Below, in pieces: positions 8,868 to 15,825 of a DNA stretch of 64,000 nt; positions within the stretch are counted from its first letter, which is position 1, and each line of letters opens with the position of its first letter. The translations under genes were made by a program, and so were the position numbers. The notes under the pieces are model-generated. The model saw nothing but the letters and a program-made list of their open reading frames with translations, did not search any database and was not told the origin of the DNA. The DNA comes from Desulfococcus multivorans. Lineage in GTDB: Bacteria > Desulfobacterota > Desulfobacteria > Desulfobacterales > Desulfococcaceae. The stretch is taken from positions 4,065,001-4,129,000 of the forward strand of contig NZ_CP015381.1 of assembly GCF_001854245.1 (NCBI RefSeq). The letters are read 5' to 3'.

Positions 8868-9032
8868 ATGATAGGATACGCAGCCACATTTCTGATTATC
8901 GCCATTATCGCCGGCGTATTGGGTTTCACCGGCATCGCCGGCGTCGCCGTCGAAATTGCATGGATAACCTTTGTCATTGGTCTGATTCTGGCGGTCGTGT
9001 TTATGGTTCTCGGCCGACGGCCTCGCATATAG
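8868..9032 (+). CDS. DUF1328 small membrane protein (YtjA-like)
   Basis: A 54-residue protein with two TM helices, glycine-rich between them ([12 protein letters not shown]) and ending in a basic GRRPRI tail, the standard DUF1328 layout. AAGGAG six bases before the ATG supports the start. Function is unknown; homologues are small inner-membrane proteins often induced by stress. The stop codon lies inside a 10-bp hairpin (about 9020-9043) without a T-tract. The following 181 bp hold nothing recognised. Confidence 0.85.
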   Translation: MIGYAATFLIIAIIAGVLGFTGIAGVAVEIAWITFVIGLILAVVFMVLGRRPRI

Positions 9033-9213
9033 GTATGTGAGGCGGGCCGAATCCTGATTCACACGATTTTTGCAGCCGGCGGGGAGCGGTCCGCATTGCG
9101 CTTCCGAAAAGGCGCCCGCCGGCTGCCGATCTCACGGTGGGACCGCACCTCACGCCCTCGCGATATTCGAGGCGGAGCGGTTACGTTTTCCGAAAGCGGC
9201 GTGTTCTTCCGGG

Positions 9214-9585
9214 TTACGTCCTTCCGGTACGGCGCAATCTGCGATTGACAGACCAACGATACAGCCTTGACAGCACCTGGCGAATCCAGGGCAGCCCGAT
9301 GATCATTGCCGGAAGCTTCAATATGGGAACCCGCTTCATCAGCAGGACGTATGCGTCGATTTCCGAGAGCGTTTGCCGGTTCTCATCCTGAACATGCAAT
9401 GCCTTCAATGCCTTTTCAGGGTCGATGCCCATCGAACGCAGAAAACGCTCCTTGCCCGTGATATCGATCCACTGGATATCGTCTTTTGAGCGCCCCGACA
9501 GTTTCTCATAGGTCCGCCTGTCCTTGACGCACTGCGGGCACGCCCCGTCGTAATAGACCCGGATCCGGGGTTTATCCCGTACCAT
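9214..9585 (-). CDS. DCC-family thiol-disulfide oxidoreductase-like protein (DUF393)
   Basis: 123 residues starting with I-x-VYYDGACPQC (about 8-19), the D-x-x-C-x-x-C thioredoxin-like motif that names the DCC family. A hydrophobic stretch L-P-A-M-I-I-G near the C-terminus matches the membrane-proximal end of other DCC proteins. Its start overlaps the stop of the phosphoribosyltransferase gene by 14 bp, so they form an operon. Redox substrate unknown. Confidence 0.85.
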   Translation of the reverse strand: MVRDKPRIRVYYDGACPQCVKDRRTYEKLSGRSKDDIQWIDITGKERFLRSMGIDPEKALKALHVQDENRQTLSEIDAYVLLMKRVPILKLPAMIIGLPWIRQVLSRLYRWSVNRRLRRTGRT

Positions 9586-10309
9586 CTTCCCGCTCCTCCT
9601 CGTAACGGCTCGGCAGCTTCTGTCGGCGGTCTTCCTGCTTCAGCATGTCCATCACTTCGTCCTCACTCACATCGTTCCAGTGCCGATAGGCTTCCGCCAC
9701 GGCAAACCGGCCGCCTTCGCGGATGTTAACGCAGAAGACGCCCTCCGTAAGATCCGCAATATCCGCTGCCGCCCGGTCATGCGCCGTGGGGATCGCAGCG
9801 ATCAGCGTATCCGCCCCGGCGTTTCGCAGCGCTTCGACGGCGGTTTTCATGGTGAATCCGGAGGCCAGCCCGTCATCCACGAGGATCACCGGACGCCCTT
9901 TCACCTCCGGGAAAGGCCGCTTTCCCCGGAACCGCTCCGACCGACCCGCCACCTTTGACCGGGTCTTTCGGATGCCCTCCGCGATCTGTTCTTCCGACAA
10001 TCGCAGTTGCGCGATCAGGGCGGTGTTCAATTGGCAGGTCCCGTCGAAGGCCAAAGCACCATAACCGGCCTCCGTATCCCAGGGCAGCGTGATCTTGCTG
10101 ACCACCGCCACGTCGAAAGGCAGCCCCAGGCGATCCGCCACAGCCAGCCCCACCGGAACCCCGCCTGCGGGAATCCCGAGAACAATGCCGTTATCCAGCG
10201 GATAAGGCGCCAGCATCTCGCCGAGCAGAATCCCGGCATGGATCCGGTTCTCGAAAACCCCAACCCGGCCCCTCAAATCCGTCCGCTCATGAATGCCGAC
10301 AATAGCCAT
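9572..10309 (-). CDS. Phosphoribosyltransferase-fold protein
   Basis: 245 residues of the type I PRTase fold. The PRPP-binding loop VILVDDGLASGFT is at about 138-150 with the expected D-D pair. The segment around G-I-P-A-GG-V-P-V-G (about 45-54) matches stand-alone phosphoribosyltransferase-like proteins in stress operons. ATG 10309 is chosen because GGAAGGAGC precedes it at eight bases; an ATG six codons earlier lies in that ribosome binding site. A GEMM-I riboswitch lies about 190 bp upstream in the same orientation. The nucleobase substrate is unknown. Confidence 0.8.
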   Translation of the reverse strand: MAIVGIHERTDLRGRVGVFENRIHAGILLGEMLAPYPLDNGIVLGIPAGGVPVGLAVADRLGLPFDVAVVSKITLPWDTEAGYGALAFDGTCQLNTALIAQLRLSEEQIAEGIRKTRSKVAGRSERFRGKRPFPEVKGRPVILVDDGLASGFTMKTAVEALRNAGADTLIAAIPTAHDRAAADIADLTEGVFCVNIREGGRFAVAEAYRHWNDVSEDEVMDMLKQEDRRQKLPSRYEEEREDGTG

Positions 10310-10371
10310 CAAGTTTGCTCCTTCCATAATAACGTAATCTGAGCATTTATCCGCCCCCGGTCAAATCCGTT

Positions 10372-10430
10372 CAGGGACTGAAGGCTGAAGATTATCATTC
10401 TGAAGGCACAGGCTTCGTTTCGTGGTCTTG
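10372..10430. repeat. Copy of the GACTGAAGGCTGAAG repeat module, degenerate
   Basis: GGGACTGAAGGCTGAAG, an AT-rich spacer, then TCTGAAGGCAC, followed by GGCTTCGTTTCGTGG resembling the usual spacer. It lies between the riboswitch and the phosphoribosyltransferase gene on the minus-strand transcript. Confidence 0.5.
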
Positions 10431-10492
10431 GATGATAAATACGGAGGGTAACGGATCAGGCAGGAAGGAAAAACGATGCCCGGAAGAAGGGC

Positions 10493-10592
10493 AAAAAAAA
10501 ATGAGGCAACCCTGCTACCGTGTCATAGTCTTCCAACTACGATTTAGGCCAGCGGCTTTGCGTCCCACCCTTTCGGATAGTTTGCTTTTCTC
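10493..10592 (-). promoter_or_regulatory. GEMM-I riboswitch with A at the specificity position (possible cGAMP type)
   Basis: On the minus strand: GCAAACTATCCGAAAGGGTG, then GGGACGCAAAGCC, CTGGCCTAAATCG, a stem CGTAGT/ACTATG, and CGGTAGCAGGGTTGCC. This reproduces the GEMM-I (c-di-GMP-I) consensus, with a GAAA tetraloop on P2 and a CCTAA receptor-like element. P1 pairs TGAG/GCAA with TTGC/CTCA and runs straight into nine U residues (10493-10501), so the ligand-stabilised P1 may itself act as terminator (OFF switch). Aligned by hand to the Vc2 aptamer, the nucleotide at position 20 is A rather than G; A20 marks the GEMM-Ib subclass that senses 3',3'-cGAMP in Geobacter. Confidence 0.85.
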
Positions 10593-10673
10593 AGATCTTA
10601 AAATAAAACCCGATCAATGAATGTCAAGTGAATTTTTGAAATCTGTTCGTCAACGCCCCACTCATCTGAATGA

Positions 10674-10815
10674 TTCAACTTTCGGCTTTCATGACGGTGA
10701 CCGGATAGAGGTGCCGGGAGGATACGGCCGAGCCCATTCAGCGGCACTTGAACGAAATCGCGCGGGGCGCGGTCCGTATCCTCCCGGCACCGGCCTATGA
10801 AAATCGACAGTTGAA
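10674..10815. mobile_element. Palindromic element, 142 bp form
   Basis: Outer arms TTCAACTTTCGGCTTTCATG and ATGAAAATCGACAGTTGAA; inner arms GGTGCCGGGAGGATACGG and CCGTATCCTCCCGGCACC; core CAGCGGCACTTGAACGAAAT. Flanks TGAATGA and TGAATTA match at 6 of 7 bases. It sits exactly where the N-terminal part of a binding-protein gene has been lost. Confidence 0.85.
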
Positions 10816-11116
10816 TGAATTACACCAGGCGGTAATCATCGGGGCTGATCAAAACGGATATCCAGTTAACCTGCCATCTATGACGCCGGAAGTCTTCGCA
10901 TGGGTGCCGGTGTCGAACAACCAGGCGCTGATCGCCGGAAAAGCCGCTTATATCCTCAATTCTCTGTCCGCCTATCGATCAGCCCAGAAAGAGGTTCCTG
11001 AAATTGCGAGAGACGTTCTCTTCGTTCCCGCACTGAAAGGTCCGAGGGGGACCCGCTGGGCCTGTGAACATCTGGTCTACAACTATATCATTCCCTTTCG
11101 TCTCAAAAACATGTGA
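10816..11116 (+). pseudogene. Fragment of sugar ABC transporter substrate-binding protein
   Basis: The frame that leaves the element reads GYPVNLPSMTPEVFAWVP, SNNQALIAGKAAYILNS and KGPRGTRWACEH, typical of the middle of a family-1 extracellular sugar-binding protein. The signal peptide and N-terminal lobe are missing, and the C-terminus stops after YNYIIPFRLKNM where homologues continue for some 100 residues or more. An ATG at 10748 would start within the repeat and is not a credible start. Together with the next two entries it is the remains of a binding protein, ATPase and permease operon. Confidence 0.75.
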
Positions 11117-11250
11117 TCGCAAGGCTCCCTTCCAGAGCCAACGTCCCTGTTGAAAAAGGAAAGACCCACACCTTTGCGATCGCCGACCGGGATCTGAGAT
11201 TTTTCGACGCCGAAACCGGTATCAGCAAAAATGCCGGCATCGGCCCCTGA
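11113..11250 (+). pseudogene. C-terminal fragment of MalK/UgpC-type ABC ATPase
   Basis: Read in frame from 11113, about 45 codons give a MalK-like C-terminal OB-fold ending: VPVEKGKTHTFAIADRDLRF, then F-D-A-E-T-G-I, then a stop at 11248. This is the regulatory-domain end of UgpC/MalK proteins. The ABC domain (Walker A, signature motif) is absent because the sequence jumps directly from the binding-protein fragment, so a deletion joined the two genes. Its own stop is intact. Confidence 0.65.
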
Positions 11251-11304
11251 ACACCCTAAACCGGGTCAATCACAACTCACCGCTTATCCACCACAAGGAT
11301 CGTT

Positions 11305-12563
11305 ATGACAGCCGTCCAGGAAACACTTGTTGAAGAGAATCCGACGATGGGAGGATACTGGCTGGACAACCGGAAGGTGCTGTCGGCGGCAATGATAGCA
11401 CCCGCGATTCTGTATATCGTCGCAATGATCGGATTTCCGCTGGTCCTTGCCGTATTTTACAGCTTGAGCGATGCCACAACAGGATCCGCCGAGCTGCATT
11501 TCATCGGACTGAAAAATTTCCAGGCCGTCCTCGGGGACCCAATTTTTCGAAAAGCGCTGATGAACACGTTTATTTTTACGCTTTCTTCCCAGATCATCGT
11601 CCTCATTTTGTCCAATATTCTTGCGATGGTCCTTTCCGCCGACTTCCGGGGGAAATGGCTGGTTCGGTTTCTGATTCTTCTCCCCTGGACGGTGCCGATT
11701 TCCCTGCTGTTCGGATTGATCTTCACCTTTACGGATATGACAGTGGTGTATGTCCTGACGCGCGGCGGCCCTGTTCACAGCACCCAGGTGCTCAATGAAC
11801 CGGCCACCCTGGATCATCTTCGGGAACTGCTGTTTCACACCCTGTTCTATAAATATTTCAACTTTCGACTTTCATGATGGTAACCGGAAAGAGGTGCCGG
11901 GAGGATACGGCCTATGAAAGTCGAAAGTTGAGTAAATATCTCTTCAATACCGTCTGGGTCGGCATTGTGGTGGTCGTCATTACATTGCTCATTTCCGTTC
12001 CCGCGGCATACAGCCTGGAACGGTGGAGCGGAAAGCTCGGGGAAAATCTGGGCATCGGCATTTTCATGACCTATCTCGTCCCGCCGACACTGCTGTTCAT
12101 CCCCCTTTCAAAGATCATCAGCCTGCTCGGACTTCACGAATCACTGGGTGCTCTGATCCTGATCTACCCCACCTTTACCATTCCTTTCTGCACATGGCTT
12201 CTGATGGGTTTTTTCAAGTCCATTCCAAAAGACATCGAGGAACAGGCCATGATCGACGGATGCAGCCGATTCGGCGCGATGGTGAAAATCGTTTTCCCGC
12301 TGTCCGTATCCGGTATCCTGACGGTTGTGGTGTTTGCGTTTACCTTGACCATGCATGAATTTATCTATGCCTTGTCGTTTGTTTCCGTATCGGCCCAGAA
12401 AACGATCAGTGTCGGTGTTCCAACGGAGCTGGTCAGGGGGGATGTCTTCCGGTGGGGACCCCTCATGGCGGGGGCGTTGATTCCCTGTATTCCCGCGGCG
12501 ATCCTGTACACCTTCTTTCTGGATCGTTTTATCTCCGGCTTCACGATGGGGGCCGTGAAATAG
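11305..12563 (+). pseudogene. Fused and interrupted sugar ABC permeases (MalF-like to MalG-like)
   Basis: The first frame (11305-11856) begins as an intact MalF/UgpA permease, but after LPWTVPIS it jumps to GLIFTFTDM-VVYVLTRGGP, an internal loss of roughly 100 residues that includes the EAA loop. It then passes directly into the N-terminal region of a MalG-like permease (EPATLDHLRELLFHTLF). There a 76-bp palindromic element with TAAATAT on both sides breaks the frame. The second frame (11933-12563) continues KYLFNTVWVG and runs to a normal MalG end, including the EAA loop (EEQAMIDGCSRFG). Removing the element plus one TAAATAT joins YKY to LFNTVWVG in frame, so the fusion predates the insertion. 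No functional transporter is possible. Confidence 0.85.
11857..11932. mobile_element. Palindromic element inserted in the permease gene, 76 bp, perfect 7-bp repeats
   Basis: Arms TCAACTTTCGACTTTCAT and ATGAAAGTCGAAAGTTGA are perfect 18-bp inverted repeats, with GATGGTAACCGGAAAGAGG and GTGCCGGGAGGATACGGCCT between. TAAATAT lies directly outside both ends (11850-11856 and 11933-11939). Because the host reading frame is known, this copy defines the element ends and the 7-bp target duplication. Confidence 0.92.
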
Positions 12564-12676
12564 CACCCCCCCCCTCCACATCACGCATGGGAATCGCCGG
12601 TCCATGATTCCCTTGAAAAGTAAAATAACGATGTGAGTTGCCAAATTCTGTTTAATAGATATTCTTATTAAATATA

Positions 12677-12915
12677 CAACTTTCGGGATTCATCGGTCGG
12701 GGCCGGTAGAATACGGCCCGCGCCGTGGACGGTTTCATTCAAGTGTCGCCGGAACCTGCTGGGTTGCTTCCCTGCACGCAACCCGTCCAGGCCGGTGATC
12801 CTCCTGTTGAGACTGAAGGCTGAAGACTGAATGGGGTGCGTCCGCCACGGACGGTGTCTTTATGCCCTTCAGGCGGCCGCCGCTTTGCAGAGACCGCCAC
12901 GAAAGCCGGAAGTTG
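12677..12915. mobile_element. Composite palindromic element, about 239 bp
   Basis: Left arm CAACTTTCGGGATTCATCGG, right arm CCACGAAAGCCGGAAGTTG. Between them are a worn GGTAGAATACGGCCCGCGCC core and the module GACTGAAGGCTGAAGACTGA / GCCCTTCAG. Flanks AAATATA and AAATATC match at 6 of 7 bases. It accounts for most of the 415-bp gap before the GDSL gene; the rest (12564-12676) shows nothing. Confidence 0.7.
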
Positions 12916-12978
12916 AAATATCAATGCTCGCCTTCTTCGCGCTTCACCGACGTCAACCCCTTGCCATGGAGACGTAAC

Positions 12979-13896
12979 ATGAAGGGAATTATCCGGAAAA
13001 CAGCCAGGGCCGCAATGGTGTTTCTGTTCATCCTTTCCGCCGCCAACGGTGTTGCAGCCGCTTTTGATGAGATCGTCGTATTCGGCGACAGTCTGTCGGA
13101 CAACGGTAATCTCCTCCTGATCGAAAACCAGCCCCGGCCGGATCCGGCCATCTATTATCAGGGACGCTTTTCCAATGGTCCGGTGTGGGTCGAATATCTG
13201 GCCGACCTGCCGCGTCTGAATACGTCCCTGGATGACCGTGCTCTCGGCGGTGCTCAAACCGACGGACTGGTGCCGCCGGGCCTGGTTGAACAGGTGAACG
13301 TCTACATCGCTGTCGAGGGCCCCCCGTTGTCCCGCGATTCACTCTTCATCATATGGATTGGTGGAAATGATTTCCTCAACGGAAACGGAGACTTCCAGGC
13401 TTCGGCGGACAACATCGAAACGGCGATGGCGCGTCTTGTGGCGAATGAGGCCCGGCATATACTGGTGTTGAATCTGCCCGACCTGGGCGCCATTCCCGAC
13501 ACCCTGGGCACGCCGGAAGCTGCCGCGGCAACTGCTTTTTCGCTCAATTTCAACGCCGAACTGGGCAACCTGATCACCCGGTTCATTGGCGAACACCCGG
13601 CGGTCGCTTTTTACGAATTCGATGTATTTTCTTTTTTCCTGGAGATTCTAAACGATCCTGCCGCCTTCGGCTTCAGCAACGTGACCGATCCGTCGCCTAA
13701 TTTTCAAATCGAAAATAATTTTGACGGTGCCGGGCATCTTTTCTGGGACGAAAGACATCCCACCACGGCCACACACGCCCTCCTCGCCGACCGAGTGTTG
13801 GCGGCGTTGGCGGAACAGATGCCCCCACCTCCGGACACGGATCAGGACGACGACGATGACGATTCGACCTGTTTCATCAGCTCATCGATACGATGA
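12979..13896 (+). CDS. Secreted GDSL/SGNH-family lipase or esterase
   Basis: 305 residues. A Sec signal peptide (about 1-28, ending V-A-A-A) is followed by the SGNH blocks: FGDSLSDNGN with nucleophile Ser38, G-A-Q-T-D-G, W-I-GGND (block III), and WDERHPT near the C-terminus carrying the Asp-x-x-His pair. This matches phospholipase/lecithinase/thermolabile-haemolysin-type GDSL enzymes, so an exported lipid or ester hydrolase is expected. The tail is a run of Asp followed by STCFISSS, recalling the Cys-Phe-Ile motif in C-terminal sorting tails of other exported proteins. The ATG at 12979 is preceded by GGAGACG; an upstream ATG lies in the repeat. Confidence 0.88.
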   Translation: MKGIIRKTARAAMVFLFILSAANGVAAAFDEIVVFGDSLSDNGNLLLIENQPRPDPAIYYQGRFSNGPVWVEYLADLPRLNTSLDDRALGGAQTDGLVPPGLVEQVNVYIAVEGPPLSRDSLFIIWIGGNDFLNGNGDFQASADNIETAMARLVANEARHILVLNLPDLGAIPDTLGTPEAAAATAFSLNFNAELGNLITRFIGEHPAVAFYEFDVFSFFLEILNDPAAFGFSNVTDPSPNFQIENNFDGAGHLFWDERHPTTATHALLADRVLAALAEQMPPPPDTDQDDDDDDSTCFISSSIR

Positions 13897-14018
13897 GGAC
13901 GTATCTCAGTCTGGAGACGTAAGCGATGCGCACGGCATGACCATCAACACCGCATCCGATGGCCTTCCATGCTGCATTCGGCAAGGGGACGGAAAGGACC
14001 CTGCATCTGGATTTCACG

Positions 14019-14163
14019 CAACTTTCGACTTTCATGATGGTGACCGGATAGAGACTGAAGCCTGAAGGGGGATAAGCGCTCCGTTCGTCACGAGTCCCCC
14101 TATAGTCTTCAGTCTCAAAAATCCTTACGGGGCCTGCCGGCACCGGCCTGTGAAAGTTGAAGT
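14019..14163. mobile_element. Composite palindromic element, about 145 bp
   Basis: Left arm CAACTTTCGACTTTCATGAT then GGTGACCGGATAGA; core GACTGAAGCCTGAAGGGGG, CTCCGTTCGTCACGA and CCCCCTATAGTCTTCAGTC; right arm CCGGCACCGGCCTGTGAAAG. The flanks share TTTCA (5 of 7). This copy shows that the GACTGAAG module can occupy the core between the outer arms. Confidence 0.75.
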
Positions 14164-14191
14164 TTTCAATCATCAAGCAGAGGAGGGGACC

Positions 14192-15697
14192 GTGAACAAG
14201 AACATCATTCTGCTGTCAGACGGCACCGGCAACGGTGCGGCCAAACGAAACAAAACCAATGTATGGCGGCTCTACGATGCCCTGGACCTGCATCGCGACG
14301 ACCAGATCGCGTTCTACGACGACGGTGTCGGATCCAAGGAGTTCCTGCCGTTCAAACTCCTTGGCGGCGCCTTTGGCTGGGGCCTGAAAAGAAACGTCCG
14401 AAGGCTCTACAAGTTTCTCTGCCGCACCTACAAATCCGGCGACAGAATTTATCTCTTCGGCTTCAGCCGCGGCGCTTTTACGGTAAGAATGCTGGCGGGC
14501 ATGATCGATTACTGCGGCGTATACACCGACTACAGGAACGAAAAGGATCTTGACAGGGTCGCGCGGCGCAACTACAACGCCTATCGTTCCCGTTTCAAGA
14601 GGGGGCTCCTGACCCGCGGCATCCGCGCCTTCATGGGCCGGAGCGATCCGGAGACTCCGCGCCACCGTCCGGAGATCGAATTCATCGGTGTCTGGGACAC
14701 GGTCGACGCCTATGGTTTTCCCATGGACGAACTGGCCATGATCTGGGATTACCTGATCTACCCGATCTACTTTCCCAACTACAGACTGTCCGACAAGGTC
14801 AAAAAAGCCTGTCACGCCGTGTCGGTGGACGACGAGCGCCACTCCTTCCACCCGGTTCTGTGGGACGAAAGCGCCGAAACCGATCCCTCGCGCATCGAGC
14901 AGGTATGGTTTCCCGGCGTGCACTCGGATGTAGGCGGCGGCTATCCCAGACACCCGTTGTCGCTGGTCTCCCTCGACTGGATGATCGCAAAGACCGAGGC
15001 CCGGAAACCCGACATCGGAAGTCCCGGCTTGCACCTGATCGAACAGCGCCGCGAAGAATACATCAAACACTCCGACTGGCACGGCCCGCAACATGACTCC
15101 CGCGCGCTGGCGGGGGCCTACTACCGCTATAAACCCCGCGACATCGAATCGCTGTGCAACGACAGGAAAAGCGACGTCCATATCCGATCCCCCAAAATTC
15201 ATCGCAGCGTCATGGAACGGATCGCCGGCAACGTGGTGCCGTACGCTCCGGCGGGCTTGCCCGGGCAATACACGGTGGTGACGACGCGCGGCGAGATCCC
15301 GGTCTACGAAACGCCGGACGAAAGCAACCAACGAAAGGCCGCGATGCAATCGGTTCAGCATCTCATCACCGGACGCCGATGGCTCTATTTCGCCCTGCTG
15401 ACGACCACCCTGGGATACCTGGTCTCTCCCTTCCTCCTGGGTTGTATGGATGCTTCTCAGTGCCTTGCGGTGAACGGCTTTTTCGATCCCCTGCTTGAAA
15501 TAGCGATGAAAATGCTGCCGGACCTCGCCGCACCCTGGATCAGGGTTCTGCGCCGCTCGCCGATCCTGCTCTATAGTCTGGTGGTTCTCTTCGGTTCGCT
15601 CTTCATCCTGAAAGCCCGGACCTGGACCAAAACGGAAGAGCTTGCGGCCGGTGCATGGGGCGTTCTGAAAAAGAAGTCGCTGACGCACATCGGATAA
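14192..15697 (+). CDS. DUF2235 alpha/beta hydrolase (Tle1-like phospholipase family) with C-terminal TM segments
   Basis: 501 residues. The start is GTG 14192 with AGGAGGGG upstream; an in-frame ATG at 14150 lies inside the repeat arm. The DUF2235 hydrolase domain fills about residues 1-330: LLSDGTGN at the N-terminus, nucleophile motif GFSRGAF with Ser92, F-I-GVWDTVDA, and PGVHSDVGGGY with a candidate catalytic His. DUF2235 is the domain of the type VI secretion phospholipases Tle1 and of many uncharacterised hydrolases. Two hydrophobic segments (about 396-416 and 455-474) suggest membrane attachment. No immunity gene or VgrG is nearby; the next gene, 128 bp on, is the MACPF protein. Confidence 0.88.
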   Translation: MNKNIILLSDGTGNGAAKRNKTNVWRLYDALDLHRDDQIAFYDDGVGSKEFLPFKLLGGAFGWGLKRNVRRLYKFLCRTYKSGDRIYLFGFSRGAFTVRMLAGMIDYCGVYTDYRNEKDLDRVARRNYNAYRSRFKRGLLTRGIRAFMGRSDPETPRHRPEIEFIGVWDTVDAYGFPMDELAMIWDYLIYPIYFPNYRLSDKVKKACHAVSVDDERHSFHPVLWDESAETDPSRIEQVWFPGVHSDVGGGYPRHPLSLVSLDWMIAKTEARKPDIGSPGLHLIEQRREEYIKHSDWHGPQHDSRALAGAYYRYKPRDIESLCNDRKSDVHIRSPKIHRSVMERIAGNVVPYAPAGLPGQYTVVTTRGEIPVYETPDESNQRKAAMQSVQHLITGRRWLYFALLTTTLGYLVSPFLLGCMDASQCLAVNGFFDPLLEIAMKMLPDLAAPWIRVLRRSPILLYSLVVLFGSLFILKARTWTKTEELAAGAWGVLKKKSLTHIG

Positions 15698-15825
15698 TTG
15701 TACGGATCTTCAATCGACGCAGGTCCTCGTCGGAGCTGCCGATGCCCGTTTTCCGGATTGGGCTCAAGCAAGGCGGCAGTCGAATTTCCCCAAGGCATAA
15801 CTTAGAATAAGGAAGGAGGCATGCC

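Noticed and set aside
10748-11116. ORF from 10748 as an intact 122-residue gene
   Set aside because: Its first 23 codons are the mobile element read as protein; only the later part resembles a binding protein, so it is a fragment.
14216-15688. 490-codon minus-strand ORF opposite the DUF2235 gene
   Set aside because: Shadow frame; the plus frame has the DUF2235 motifs and a strong ribosome binding site.
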